The notes under the pieces are model-generated. The model had not been told where the DNA came from. It saw only the letters and a program-made list of their open reading frames with translations, and searched no databases. From Hymenobacter glacieicola (GTDB taxonomy: Bacteria > Bacteroidota > Bacteroidia > Cytophagales > Hymenobacteraceae), in NCBI RefSeq assembly GCF_014640315.1, contig NZ_BMGS01000016.1, forward strand, positions 16,704 through 80,703: a stretch of DNA of 64,000 bases, in the 5' to 3' direction. Both the position numbers and the translations under genes were made by a program. Below, in pieces: positions 15,188 through 23,099 of this stretch. Each line of letters begins with the position of its first letter. Position 1 is the stretch's first letter.

Positions 15188-15337
15188 TTATGCTGCCTCC
15201 ACAAAAATGCGGCCCCCGATAACGTGGCTCTTTACCATCTTGGTGCGAATCCAGTTGTAAACTGTTTGGCGAGTAACGTTCTCGTCCTTAGCGTGTTGCG
15301 CTGGGGTTTTGAGGCGGTCAGGCTGTACGACTTGCAT
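15188..15337 (-). CDS. small helix-turn-helix protein (MerR/AlpA/excisionase-like)
   Basis: 49 residues, too short for usual ORF cut-offs. The sequence contains KDENVTRQTVYNWIRTKMV followed by GGRIFV, the helix-turn-helix plus wing of HTH_17-type proteins (AlpA, Xis, MerR N-termini). It starts 30 bases downstream of a perfect 11-bp inverted repeat and a consensus promoter, and is followed by the initiator gene. It probably binds DNA and may regulate its own promoter or help at the nearby origin. Confidence 0.7.
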   Translation of the reverse strand: MQVVQPDRLKTPAQHAKDENVTRQTVYNWIRTKMVKSHVIGGRIFVEAA

Positions 15338-15366
15338 ATTTTTCCAAGTGTAAAATTTGGTATTTT

Positions 15367-15407
15367 AACAAGCGGGGGGGTAACACCCCGCTTGTTGACC
15401 AAATGTA
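15367..15407 (-). promoter_or_regulatory. consensus promoter with downstream inverted repeat (operator or leader hairpin)
   Basis: Leftward TACATTTG (15400-15407) is a perfect TAnnTTTG box. A perfect 11-bp inverted repeat, AACAAGCGGGG/CCCCGCTTGTT (15367-15377 and 15386-15396), covers the expected transcription start and first bases. It could be a repressor operator or a leader hairpin for the small HTH and initiator genes. Confidence 0.6.
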
Positions 15408-15449
15408 CGAATAGTTCCGACTGGTGGTTCTCTTTGGTGAAAATTTATT

Positions 15450-15707
15450 TTACAGCCCGGCCAAAATCGTCTTGGCAATATCGCCGTGCCACGTTTGGGC
15501 GTAGTTGTGACTGCGGTAGTTCCACGGGATGCTCATGTTCCAAGCAAGTTTCGTGGCATCCCATTCCCCGAATTTGTCGCGGATTGCCAATGCCTCGTCT
15601 CCATCAGCATACAGGCTAGTAACGCCAATTATATACGAATCAGAGGGTTTTTGGAGCGGAACATGCTGAACGGGGTCGTGCGTGTCTACGTTGAAGGCTT
15701 GTAGCAT
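15450..15707 (-). CDS. hypothetical protein
   Basis: 85 residues, soluble, with aromatic-rich C-terminal half (WNMSIPWNYRSHNYAQTW). It begins 4 bases after the NTP-pyrophosphohydrolase-like gene. No family recognised. Confidence 0.55.
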   Translation of the reverse strand: MLQAFNVDTHDPVQHVPLQKPSDSYIIGVTSLYADGDEALAIRDKFGEWDATKLAWNMSIPWNYRSHNYAQTWHGDIAKTILAGL

Positions 15708-15711
15708 GATG

Positions 15712-16323
15712 TTATTTGCTTGTAGTAAAGTTGTTCAAGATAGCGCCCAAATCCGGCTCCTGCCAGCCCAAGGGCTTTAATATCTTGCCCGTGTCCAGGC
15801 GGTAGATAATAAGGTTGTGGTTGGCTTCTATGTTTTCATTCACGAGCCAGCGAGCCGGAATGCCCTTGGCGTTATATTGTGCCACGGCCGCATCTGCTTC
15901 TTCTACAGTGGCCCCAAACTTCTCCATATTGGTTCGGTGAACCTCGGCCATTGACGCCTCAAATGCGCCCTGTAAGCCACTGGAAACGATTGCCCCGTCG
16001 TTTACCACCCGCAGGTCACAGCAAGCGTCTAGGGTGTCAATGGCGCTGTATTCCAGCGTGTCCTTAATGTCGGCGGGCAGTGATACGCCGTTGAAGCCAA
16101 CCTTACATAGCACCATCAAAATAAAGCTGCGTTCCAGCCCGTAGCCATCTACGGCCAGCTCCATCAGCTCCTCAAAGCACAGGGCCAGGTTGAGCTTGCG
16201 CTCCTCGACGGTCGGCTCGCCGGGGGTGTCGCGTACGGGCTGGCCTCCGTACTTCATGAATTGGATTTTATATTGAATGGTATCGGCGGCCTTGGGGCGG
16301 CATGGGGTGCTCTTACAGGTCAT
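15712..16323 (-). CDS. PRA-PH/MazG-superfamily nucleotide pyrophosphohydrolase
   Basis: 203 residues from the ATG at 16323. The opening pattern GGQPVRDTPGEPTVEE followed by a helix with FEELMELA carries the acidic metal ligands of the phosphoribosyl-ATP pyrophosphohydrolase fold. Later, DTLDACCDLRVV, FEASMAEVHRTNMEKFG and the end pattern TGKILKPLGWQEPDL match phage members of PF01503. Such phage enzymes hydrolyse nucleotides and may alter the dNTP or alarmone pool. The upstream part of the open frame overlaps another gene, which favours this start. Confidence 0.75.
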   Translation of the reverse strand: MTCKSTPCRPKAADTIQYKIQFMKYGGQPVRDTPGEPTVEERKLNLALCFEELMELAVDGYGLERSFILMVLCKVGFNGVSLPADIKDTLEYSAIDTLDACCDLRVVNDGAIVSSGLQGAFEASMAEVHRTNMEKFGATVEEADAAVAQYNAKGIPARWLVNENIEANHNLIIYRLDTGKILKPLGWQEPDLGAILNNFTTSK

Positions 16324-16528
16324 GGCGGAGAGTAATGAAGGAGGAAGTGGTATCGGTGAAGGGCTGGGGGTAGGCGCGGTCGTGCAGACCAAGCGAGGTG
16401 CGGGCCACGGAGCAGCTACTGCCGGTTAAGGCCAGCAGGGCGCAGCCGAGCAGGACCAGGAGCCAGTACGCCTCAATGCGGCGCTTCTTCTGGTGATAGC
16501 TGGGGACGGGGAAGTGGGAGCGTATCAT
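16313..16528 (-). CDS. small membrane or lipoprotein-like protein
   Basis: 71 residues with a basic N-terminus (HQKKRR), one hydrophobic segment (AYWLLVLLGCALLALTG) and a following SSC that resembles, but does not match well, a lipobox. It starts at an ATGA overlap and its end overlaps the next start by 11 bases. Possibly an envelope protein; function unknown. Confidence 0.5.
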   Translation of the reverse strand: MIRSHFPVPSYHQKKRRIEAYWLLVLLGCALLALTGSSCSVARTSLGLHDRAYPQPFTDTTSSFITLRHDL

Positions 16529-16629
16529 TTCACGGCGTTTTTAATGGCGGGGAGTAGCTCGCGCAACGGGCCGTGAAATCCGATGAGGCCCACTTTAACA
16601 GGCTTAGGAGAAGGCAGGGTATTAGGCAT
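16525..16629 (-). CDS. very small protein (34 aa)
   Basis: 34 residues (including KVGLIGFHGPLRELLP). It is accepted because its start overlaps the upstream stop (ATGCCTAA) and its stop overlaps the next start (ATGA), a chain of tight overlaps unlikely by chance. Function unknown. Confidence 0.5.
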   Translation of the reverse strand: MPNTLPSPKPVKVGLIGFHGPLRELLPAIKNAVK

Positions 16630-16774
16630 GGGGCGTAGAGATAAGAGAGGTGTAGTCGTTAATCCACGTCAGGAGCGAACGGCCGATTACGGCAATGCAG
16701 AAGGACGGAGCGCGGTACAGGAGCCGCCCATCGGCGGCGACCACGAGGCGGTCGGAAAGCGCGGGGGTGTTCAT
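16622..16774 (-). CDS. small hypothetical protein (50 aa)
   Basis: 50 residues with a beta-strand rich core (LVVAADGRLLYRAPSFCIAV). Its start overlaps the upstream stop as ATGA, and its end overlaps the next start. The pattern looks like a real operon gene missed by length filters. Confidence 0.55.
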   Translation of the reverse strand: MNTPALSDRLVVAADGRLLYRAPSFCIAVIGRSLLTWINDYTSLISTPHA

Positions 16775-17196
16775 GCGGATACAAGGGTTGCCGGCGTGTT
16801 CGTTAACTCGCGCACCACGCCCAGCAGGCGGTTAATAGGGTGTGCTGCCAACGGCGATACGGGGCTGATATACGCCGCTGCCTCCCACACTTCCAGCACT
16901 TGCTCAACGGGCAGCAGCTCGGCCAGGTACGCGGGGTTGTCGGCCCGCAGGTCCAGCGCGGCCTCCGTCTTGAGACGGTTGAACACGCGCCGGAACTGGA
17001 TGCCTTCGGTTTCGCTCACCACGATACACGGCGTTCCGTCCGGCAGCAGCTGCCAATTGTCTACGTAGCGGCCGACGAGCACGCTGCCGCAGCCGTAGGG
17101 CGGCATAGCATCTTCTCGTATCTCAAAGGCCCGGAGCAGGCCGGTCCCACCGGGGAGAGGCAAACGAAAGCGCGGAATTTCTTCGCAGGTAGTCAT
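16771..17196 (-). CDS. S24/LexA-like fold protein lacking the catalytic serine
   Basis: 141 residues. The segment EDAMPPYGCGSVLVGRYVDNW followed by DGTPCIVVSETEGIQFRRVFN has the layout of the S24 peptidase domain of LexA and CI repressors (usual GDSMxP..., then a strand with a KRV lysine). Here the serine of DSM is an alanine (DAM), and the lysine position is arginine. With no HTH domain and no nucleophile, it is probably not a self-cleaving repressor, and may have a protein- or DNA-binding role. Such stand-alone domains occur in Bacteroidota phages. Confidence 0.55.
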   Translation of the reverse strand: MTTCEEIPRFRLPLPGGTGLLRAFEIREDAMPPYGCGSVLVGRYVDNWQLLPDGTPCIVVSETEGIQFRRVFNRLKTEAALDLRADNPAYLAELLPVEQVLEVWEAAAYISPVSPLAAHPINRLLGVVRELTNTPATLVSA

Positions 17197-17245
17197 GGCG
17201 TAGCGAAATTTTATTTGGTGGTGTATATAGGGTATATGTTGGCCT

Positions 17246-17920
17246 TTACGCGGCCTTCTGTGCTCCTTCGCGTTCTTCGATAGTAGCGTTCAGCTTGGTA
17301 ATGGCTCCGTCAGCCCGCTCCTCGGTGAGCTGGTGAATACCAAGCAGCATTTTGGTCTTTTCGCCTGGCTTAATGACGGGGTTGTTCAGCAGGCGCGTGA
17401 TTTCTGCTTTCTGCTCCTCCGATGCGTAGGCAATCTCACTAATAGGCTGCTGGGCAGCGGGTTGGTTAACCACAGCAGGGGCGGAAGCAGTCGCCTGCTG
17501 AGCTTGCTGGACGGCCTTGCCGAAATCCTCGCTTTCCTCCTCGCCGAAGAAGCCGTGCTGGTAGAGGCCCGTGAGCTTGAGTACGGCCCGTGACAGCGCC
17601 CGCTTCTCGGCCGTTTCGGCGAAGTAGGAGTTCTTACAGTTGGTAGCCGTGGCCGAGCCGTAGGTTTCAATCTTGGCGGTCGTGTTTTCCTCTACCATCG
17701 TGCCGATTGCCTTAATCACCACGTACTTCTCTTGCAGCACGAGGGCTTTGTAGCTCACCTGGATACCATAGTGAGCCTGCACCTTCTCAATGCCTGACCG
17801 GGTGAGAATGGTGTAATGCTGGTGTACGTGTACGTCTTCTTTGACCAGGCCGCACTCTTTGTACAATGAGTTGAGCTTATCCTTTTTGGTGGCCGGGGCT
17901 GCTTTGACGGTAGCTGACAT
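17246..17920 (-). CDS. single-strand annealing protein candidate (Rad52/ERF-like)
   Basis: 224 residues. The central region has a beta-sheet pattern, then YGSATATNCKNSYFAETAEK leading into RALSRAVLKLTGLY. A tail of Gln/Ala/Pro linker and a C-terminal helix pair follows. The AExRALxRAxLxLxGL signature is common in phage recombination proteins of the ERF/Rad52 groups, which pair complementary single strands. The assignment is by motif. It heads the downstream small genes and is itself preceded by a TAACCAACCCC element. Confidence 0.45.
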   Translation of the reverse strand: MSATVKAAPATKKDKLNSLYKECGLVKEDVHVHQHYTILTRSGIEKVQAHYGIQVSYKALVLQEKYVVIKAIGTMVEENTTAKIETYGSATATNCKNSYFAETAEKRALSRAVLKLTGLYQHGFFGEEESEDFGKAVQQAQQATASAPAVVNQPAAQQPISEIAYASEEQKAEITRLLNNPVIKPGEKTKMLLGIHQLTEERADGAITKLNATIEEREGAQKAA

Positions 17921-17935
17921 AATACAGGGGGTTGG

Positions 17936-18205
17936 TTAGCGTGTGGAAACGGGGGTAAACGACCTAACGGGGAAGCGCAGGGACAGCTCCCGGCGAAACT
18001 CGTTGAGGGCAACTTGCATGAGGGTGCGCGAGAAAGCGAAAAGCGGGGTGTCCTCGTCGGCCGTGCGGTGCAGGGAGATAGTGTACTTGACGACTCCTCC
18101 CCGCGAGGAAACCGTGGCGGCGCAGCAGCACCCGGCCGGGAGGGCAAAGCCCTTGGCAATGGTGAGGGCGAGCTGTTCGACGTGGCAGGCGGTGTAAACT
18201 AGCAC
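17936..18205 (-). CDS. hypothetical protein
   Basis: 89 residues, Cys-rich around residue 25 (AGCCCAA), with a helix containing MQVALNEFRRELS. The stop forms part of the TAACCAACCCC spacer before the next gene. No family recognised. Confidence 0.55.
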   Translation of the reverse strand: MLVYTACHVEQLALTIAKGFALPAGCCCAATVSSRGGVVKYTISLHRTADEDTPLFAFSRTLMQVALNEFRRELSLRFPVRSFTPVSTR

Positions 18206-18468
18206 TAGTTGATAAATTCTGGGCCTTTGGTAAACGAGTAGGCAGCAACCATGTCTCGGTAGTATTCTTCTGTAATCTTTGGCGTAGTCGCCTCGTCACT
18301 GAAGGCCATCATTTCTCCCTCGGGGCTTCCTGATATAAACAGGTGGGAGTCTGAGTAACACCTTTCGGCCCAAAGTGTGCAGCCGGCCGCCAGGGCCAGG
18401 TCTAGCATTTGCTGCTTGTGGGCTACGTCCCGGCAGGGCAGTAACCAGTTGCTATCAGTGAGTTTCAT
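18205..18468 (-). CDS. hypothetical protein
   Basis: 87 residues, mixed alpha/beta with no motif recognised. It overlaps or abuts both neighbours, indicating coupled translation in a three-gene cluster. Confidence 0.55.
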   Translation of the reverse strand: MKLTDSNWLLPCRDVAHKQQMLDLALAAGCTLWAERCYSDSHLFISGSPEGEMMAFSDEATTPKITEEYYRDMVAAYSFTKGPEFIN

Positions 18469-18704
18469 GCTACTTTGGATTTCGGGGTTGGTAATTCAAC
18501 GGGGATAAAGCGGGATACGGAGCGGTGAAAGTGGCCCAGGGCTTTGCTGGCCGAACTGGCTCCTTCCGTGTCCACTACACGCCCGTCCGGGGCAGTGTAC
18601 CGGACCCAGAACCAGTCCTCAGCGGGGGCAGTATGCGCGGTGGCAGATAACGAGAACTCGGCGGCAACGGCCGAAACCAGGGAAGCAAACGCATCGAAGC
18701 GCAT
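18465..18704 (-). CDS. hypothetical protein
   Basis: 79 residues with a short beta-rich centre (DWFWVRYTAPDGRVVD). Its stop overlaps the next ATG by 4 bases. First gene of a small cluster after the promoter-like site at 18824. Confidence 0.55.
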   Translation of the reverse strand: MRFDAFASLVSAVAAEFSLSATAHTAPAEDWFWVRYTAPDGRVVDTEGASSASKALGHFHRSVSRFIPVELPTPKSKVA

Positions 18705-18823
18705 GGACAGGGAAAGTATAAGTTGAAAGGCATAAGAGTAACGGGGTTTGCTTTCGTGGTAGTATAGGTCGGTGCTGCTAAACTACTTAGTCAAGGTGGC
18801 TTATGCAAGGGCTTGGTCCTTTT

Positions 18824-18842
18824 ATTGTACAAATTATTTTCG
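18824..18842 (-). promoter_or_regulatory. leftward promoter-like site, CGAAA-N7-GTACAAT
   Basis: CGAAA, 7 nt, then GTACAATAA on the leftward strand. The box is a variant of the class consensus, 120 bases upstream of 18704. Apart from this, the 170-base gap holds nothing else I can identify. Confidence 0.45.
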
Positions 18843-18877
18843 TTGGCCTGCGGCGGGGTTGGTCGCATGAGGACTGG

Positions 18878-19681
18878 CTATTTGTAGAGGCCCGTGGCGT
18901 GACAGAACGTCTTGAGCGCCACGTCATACCAGCGCTGGTATAGCTGGTTTTGCGGGCCGGTGAGCTGCCAGGGCTGGCCGGGTTCGTAGCGGCGCAGCGC
19001 GGCCCGGTCCAGCAGGTACTCGTTCACGTCCTCATTGATGGAGTAGCCAAACCCCTCGCACCCGCCTTCCCGCGCCTGCTGCCGCACGGCTACGCGCTGC
19101 TTGATCTGGTCCAGGGAGCGGAACTGGTAGTGTTTAATCTTAATACGGCGGTTGTGCAGCACCCCCATGTGCTTTGGAGCGTGAGCCGGGGCCGCCCACT
19201 CCATGCCGGGCCGGTGGCGGAAAAAGCGGGCCTCGCTCCACGTCGAGGGCTGGTAGTAGCGAATCTCATCCACGCTGGCCGGACCAGCGGAGCCGCCCGC
19301 AAAATCCTCTTTCGTCAGGTTAAAGAAGATGGTTTCCGAGGCTACGAAGTGATGGTGGGTTGGTACGCGGGGCAGGAACTCGCGGGGGTTGTCGGCGTAG
19401 ATTTCGTCGGCGTCGAGGCGGTAGCACCACCAATCACCCGCTTGGGCCAGCCAGCGGTAGTGGTTGAATACCTGGGCGCGGATACCGTCGTAGAAAGGGG
19501 AGAAATCCTGCTTATAGGGAACAATTTTGTCCGAGGCCAGGGATTGTACAATTTCCCAAGTGGCGTCCGTGCTGCCGTTGTCGAGCACAAAGATTTTATC
19601 CGCCCACTGGCTTGCCGCCAGCAGGTTGGCGGCGATAATGTCGGCTTCATTTTTTACAACGGAAATGGCAAAAATTTTCAT
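18878..19681 (-). CDS. family 2 (GT-A) glycosyltransferase
   Basis: 267 residues. The start has ISVVKNEADIIAANL, then VLDNGSTDATW, and RLDADE at about 88-93 supplies the DxD metal motif, all typical of GT2 transferases that use nucleotide sugars. Two-thirds of the way along, RHRPGMEW and APAHAPKH are seen in the same family. In a phage it could glycosylate phage DNA, virion proteins or host surface sugars. It is a single gene between convergent units, which looks like an acquired cargo gene. Confidence 0.8.
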   Translation of the reverse strand: MKIFAISVVKNEADIIAANLLAASQWADKIFVLDNGSTDATWEIVQSLASDKIVPYKQDFSPFYDGIRAQVFNHYRWLAQAGDWWCYRLDADEIYADNPREFLPRVPTHHHFVASETIFFNLTKEDFAGGSAGPASVDEIRYYQPSTWSEARFFRHRPGMEWAAPAHAPKHMGVLHNRRIKIKHYQFRSLDQIKQRVAVRQQAREGGCEGFGYSINEDVNEYLLDRAALRRYEPGQPWQLTGPQNQLYQRWYDVALKTFCHATGLYK

Positions 19682-19918
19682 GTTACGGGGAACTTTTTTG
19701 AAAAGTTGTGTATGTATTGGTAATATTTGTTTTCAGCTCAACACTAAGTGGTTAGCGTCAGAAAGCCAACTATTTAGCGGAATAATTCTTCGCGGGTTGG
19801 TTGCTTTTAACGAAAGATTATTTGAACTTGGTACAACCAAACCAAAATACCCGTCGTAAGTGCGGCCAGCCCTCAAGCGGGATACCACCACAACACCACC
19901 ACACAAATCTAGTACAAC

Positions 19919-20488
19919 ATGGCTTACCGTACGCCCGCAAATCAGGAGGACCAGGTAGAGAAGAATAAGTTGCGAGCAATCACTGAAAAAGACGTAACCG
20001 ATCAGGAGCAATGGTTGATCGACCGGCGCTTTGTGCTGGAATGCCAGCGACTTGAACGCGAGGGGCGGGTAGAAAACCGCGTGACCTTGGAAGAACATCT
20101 GGGCATGTTCAAGGGGGCTCTCGCCGCGATTCGCCGGGGCGTGCTGGGCACCCGCCCGTTTCACATTTCCCGCCTCAAACAGCGCTACAACGGGGATGTG
20201 AACTACATTCTGTTTGCCTTGCGCCAGGAGGAAATTTCCGCCCCCATTCGCTACATGGCCGGGGTTGGTAAAGTGGACTTGCGCAAGTTCGAGCCCTTCA
20301 CCCACGAGTACAGCCAGACGGCCAAATGGAAGGCCGGCCCGCTGGCCGAGGAGGACGCCGGGCACTTCCCGGACGATCCGCAGAACCTCAAGCATCCCCA
20401 CCTGATCGGCAAGCACAAGCGGGACGAGAAGGGGAGTGAGGAAAGCGAAGACGACGATACCCCCGTCTATAAACTTCAAGTAGCGTAA
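19919..20488 (+). CDS. rightward hypothetical protein in a leftward region
   Basis: 189 residues, highly charged, with a helical N-terminal half (VTDQEQWLIDRRFVLECQRL) and an acidic tail (SEESEDDDTP). It is the only rightward gene in this 17-kb block and ends in a shared terminator. An upstream sequence with AACGAAAGATTATTTGAACTTGG resembles the phage promoters but is off by one in spacing. Function unknown. Confidence 0.6.
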   Translation: MAYRTPANQEDQVEKNKLRAITEKDVTDQEQWLIDRRFVLECQRLEREGRVENRVTLEEHLGMFKGALAAIRRGVLGTRPFHISRLKQRYNGDVNYILFALRQEEISAPIRYMAGVGKVDLRKFEPFTHEYSQTAKWKAGPLAEEDAGHFPDDPQNLKHPHLIGKHKRDEKGSEESEDDDTPVYKLQVA

Positions 20489-20862
20489 TAGCAACCCCGT
20501 TCGGTGTAAGCTGGGCGGGGTTGTTTGCTTGATACGCCGCAGTACGTGTCCCAGCCGCCTGCCTTGATAATGCGCTTTAGAAGGTCGATGTTATTGTGAA
20601 AATATTCCCAGGCATAGGACTGGAACACACTGGATTTGCGACCTTCCTCGTTGCGGAAATACTTGCCGACTTCCGCAAACTTGCGGCGGTTGCGCCGGAG
20701 TAGCTTGCGCCATTCCTTTAGGCTAGTGATGCTCCAATCTCCGTTTGGCATGGAATTATCCTGAAATCTACCCTTGCGAAGTCGATAGTCAAACACGGTA
20801 CGATGGGCGCGGATTCGGTTGCGGCCTCTGAGTACTCCGGCAGTAGCAGGTAGAGCTTTCAT
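20476..20862 (-). CDS. basic hypothetical protein
   Basis: 128 residues from the ATG at 20862, rich in Arg and Lys (WRKLLRRNRRKFAEVGKYF), suggesting nucleic-acid binding. The longer open frame would run into the upstream TAACCAACCCC-like element and the previous gene's end, so the internal ATG is preferred. Confidence 0.5.
   Translation of the reverse strand: MKALPATAGVLRGRNRIRAHRTVFDYRLRKGRFQDNSMPNGDWSITSLKEWRKLLRRNRRKFAEVGKYFRNEEGRKSSVFQSYAWEYFHNNIDLLKRIIKAGGWDTYCGVSSKQPRPAYTERGCYYAT
20491..20527. terminator. bidirectional terminator between convergent genes
   Basis: CAACCCCG and CGGGGTTG arms around a 16-nt loop, followed by T-rich sequence. It lies across the ends of the rightward gene and the leftward gene ending at 20476. 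Confidence 0.65.
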
Positions 20863-20882
20863 CTTATCGGGGTTGGTTGGGT

Positions 20883-21113
20883 TTACAGGGGGTAGGCTTC
20901 TGTGATAAGAGGGAGCAACTTTTGTACTCGGTATTCTGTGCCCCATCGACTCCGGCGTGGTTTGGTGTTTTCAATCAGTACACAGTTGACATACTGCTTA
21001 TCAACACGCTGCGGCCACAGGTTAAACGGTTGGCTATCGGCCTGATAAGTAACTGTGCTATTAGGAGTTAATTTAAAGAGCTCCCCAGACCAGACAAAAT
21101 CTTGAATTGTCAT
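20883..21113 (-). CDS. hypothetical protein
   Basis: 76 residues with beta-rich sequence (LTPNSTVTYQADSQPF) and no motif recognised. One of a series of short genes separated by GGGGTTGGTT-type spacers. Confidence 0.55.
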   Translation of the reverse strand: MTIQDFVWSGELFKLTPNSTVTYQADSQPFNLWPQRVDKQYVNCVLIENTKPRRSRWGTEYRVQKLLPLITEAYPL

Positions 21114-21121
21114 AGGGGGGG

Positions 21122-21376
21122 TTAGTTGGTGGCGGGCAGCTCAACTTCGCAATTTGAAAAATGCCATTTTATTTCTGCACCAATCCAGCGTTTTTCGCGG
21201 GTGGCAATGCGTACTTTATACCGCTTTGCTCCTTCGCTAATTCCGCCCGATACTACCTCGTACGCCTTGGTATTAGGCTTGTTTCGGGCGTTGGTTAACC
21301 CCTGAGCTATCATTTGAGCAATAGCTTTACGTTCGGTCGCTGTTACGTGCGAATGATTGGGAACTATGAATTTCAT
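21122..21376 (-). CDS. hypothetical protein
   Basis: 84 residues. A helix (ERKAIAQMIAQGLTNARN) is followed by beta strands (KRYKVRIATREKRWIGAEIKW). No family recognised. It is preceded by a 40-nt tRNA T-arm-like hairpin in its leader. Confidence 0.55.
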   Translation of the reverse strand: MKFIVPNHSHVTATERKAIAQMIAQGLTNARNKPNTKAYEVVSGGISEGAKRYKVRIATREKRWIGAEIKWHFSNCEVELPATN

Positions 21377-21406
21377 GGCGTTACGGGGTTGGTTGGATTA
21401 GTTCGC

Positions 21407-21446
21407 GCCGGTCCACGAGTCGAACGTGGAGCTATGCCATTCCGGC
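21407..21446 (-). other. tRNA minihelix-like hairpin in an operon leader
   Basis: On the leftward strand, GCCGG, 12 nt, CCACG-TTCGACT-CGTGG, one nucleotide, then CCGGC. The inner part is a perfect tRNA T-arm (5-bp stem, TTCGACT loop), closed by a short acceptor-like stem. No D-arm or anticodon arm is present. It lies between two TAACCAACCCC elements, upstream of the gene starting at 21376. Confidence 0.45.
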
Positions 21447-21461
21447 TGGGGTTGGTTGTTT

Positions 21462-21701
21462 TTAATAATCGTATCCTACAATCTTGCTCACTAATGCCCG
21501 TTGTTCCGGCTCCGTAATGCCTGGCCGTTGGCATTGTGCTAGATATTTAATCCACTGCCTTTCTGTCATTACTACCCACTGAGAGGGCATGTTTTCCCAG
21601 GCTGATTTGGCGTCCTTGCGTTTGGCAAACCTAATGCTACCTTCGGCGGCAGTCATTGGATTCACGCAGACGTAGCGAGTTTCTGTCTTTGACTTATTCA
21701 T
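21462..21701 (-). CDS. hypothetical protein
   Basis: 79 residues, basic in the middle (RFAKRKDAKSAWENM), C-terminus helical. It belongs to the series of short genes with GGGGTTGGTT spacers; function unknown. Confidence 0.55.
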   Translation of the reverse strand: MNKSKTETRYVCVNPMTAAEGSIRFAKRKDAKSAWENMPSQWVVMTERQWIKYLAQCQRPGITEPEQRALVSKIVGYDY

Positions 21702-21769
21702 TTTGTGGGGTTGGTTAAAGTGAGAAGGAAAGATAAGATGCTGCTGCCCGCAAACCAGACATTATGTGT

Positions 21770-22012
21770 CTACTTAGTTCGGTAGTCGTTGATAATGCCA
21801 CGTAAGGCCCAAGCCGCAATAATGCTATTTGCCTTTTCGGGGTCAGCCATATTCACGTTGCGAGCGGGCCAGCGCGTACCGTCAGAGTAGCGCACGTAGA
21901 TAGCCGTGTAGCCGGGCTCTATGTCGTCAAATAGATCAACGCCTACGGTGGCGAGTTGGGGAATATCGGCGGCGGTAGTGTGCGGCCATTCGGATGCGAG
22001 ACGGTGAGTCAT
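21770..22012 (-). CDS. hypothetical protein
   Basis: 80 residues, mixed alpha/beta with DIEPGYTAIYVRYSDGTRW. No family recognised. The spacer before the next gene contains the repeated CCAACCCC element. Confidence 0.55.
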   Translation of the reverse strand: MTHRLASEWPHTTAADIPQLATVGVDLFDDIEPGYTAIYVRYSDGTRWPARNVNMADPEKANSIIAAWALRGIINDYRTK

Positions 22013-22028
22013 AGTGGTGCGGGGTTGG

Positions 22029-22280
22029 TTATAGTTGGCGAAAGTCGCCGGTTTTTGTTTCTCTGTAATGGGCTACTACTCGCGGGTTTTCCCAGCTCAA
22101 CACGCTCAATATGTGGCGATAACTGGTCTTTACTACCCCGTATTGGTAGGTGCATTTACGTTCCACAATGAGCTTTTTATGCCCTACTTCTACGCGGAAT
22201 TGTTTATTAACTGAATTGCCTGCTACGGCGGCTATTGCCTCGTAAGTAGCTGACTTAGGGTCGAGTGTTATAATATCCAT
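22029..22280 (-). CDS. hypothetical protein
   Basis: 83 residues from the ATG at 22280. The open frame continues upstream but across the CCAACCCC spacer. It contains KKLIVERKCTYQYGVVKTSY; function unknown. Confidence 0.5.
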   Translation of the reverse strand: MDIITLDPKSATYEAIAAVAGNSVNKQFRVEVGHKKLIVERKCTYQYGVVKTSYRHILSVLSWENPRVVAHYRETKTGDFRQL

Positions 22281-22326
22281 CGTGTTATGTGGTTGGGGTT
22301 GTTCGGGTTGGTTAAAGTTGACTGAA

Positions 22327-22554
22327 TTATGCGCTGTAAGGGTCGCGCCGTGCCTCTCTTGCATAATATTGAGCATCCTGTTCGGCTTCCCAATTAGCTA
22401 CCTCCTCATCCGATGGGAGATAAACAAAAGCTACTTGCTCGGCATACGGCAGTTTCTCATGCAGTATATTGTGGGTGTAAGTAATATTACGCCCATCGAC
22501 TACCCCTGTGGAGCCGTGGGGGTGTAATCTTCTTTGTTGGTTGTAGTATCCCAT
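22327..22554 (-). CDS. hypothetical protein
   Basis: 75 residues, acidic second half (LPSDEEVANWEAEQDAQYY). No family recognised. The 77-base gap upstream holds no other feature besides the spacer element. Confidence 0.5.
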   Translation of the reverse strand: MGYYNQQRRLHPHGSTGVVDGRNITYTHNILHEKLPYAEQVAFVYLPSDEEVANWEAEQDAQYYAREARRDPYSA

Positions 22555-22631
22555 TATCGTATGTGTTTGGGGTAAAGCCTCCTCAGTGCCGGAGTTATCG
22601 GCAGACGGCCGGAGCCGTTTCGGCGGGTTGG

Positions 22632-23099
22632 TTATTGGTCCAGTAGGTTAGCTAGTTCAAACTGCTCATCGGGTGTAATGCCCAATAATTCCAGCTTTTC
22701 AGATGCTTTGACGCAAGCCTTATAGATGCGCGTAGCGCGTTGGTATTCTTTCCGGCTGTCTACATTCCAACCAAACTCACTCATCAAATCCTCTACGTTG
22801 GTTGCATTTATGCCCGTAGTAGCATCCGAAACAAAGCAGCTTAAAGCACCTTTTAAGGCTGCGCTGTCAAGCTCTTGAATGCCTTTATTATAATTAGACT
22901 GCGAGTCAAAGAAATCAAATGTGGCCTTTTCGCCGTTGCTGCTTTTAACTGTGACTTTGAATTTATTATGCTGGCGGCTGTCTTCGCTATTTGGAAACGG
23001 CACCCGCAATGCTTTAATGGTAGCTTGTACAGTTAGCCACACATCGGCGCATTGTACAGTATAAGCGGGAGCAATAGCGGCAGTAGTGGCGTTTTTCAT
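22632..23099 (-). CDS. hypothetical protein
   Basis: 155 residues from the ATG at 23099; an alternative start lies at 23114. Beta-rich centre (NKFKVTVKSSNGEKATFDFF) and a helical C-terminal half. It is longer than its neighbours but gives no match I know. Confidence 0.55.
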   Translation of the reverse strand: MKNATTAAIAPAYTVQCADVWLTVQATIKALRVPFPNSEDSRQHNKFKVTVKSSNGEKATFDFFDSQSNYNKGIQELDSAALKGALSCFVSDATTGINATNVEDLMSEFGWNVDSRKEYQRATRIYKACVKASEKLELLGITPDEQFELANLLDQ

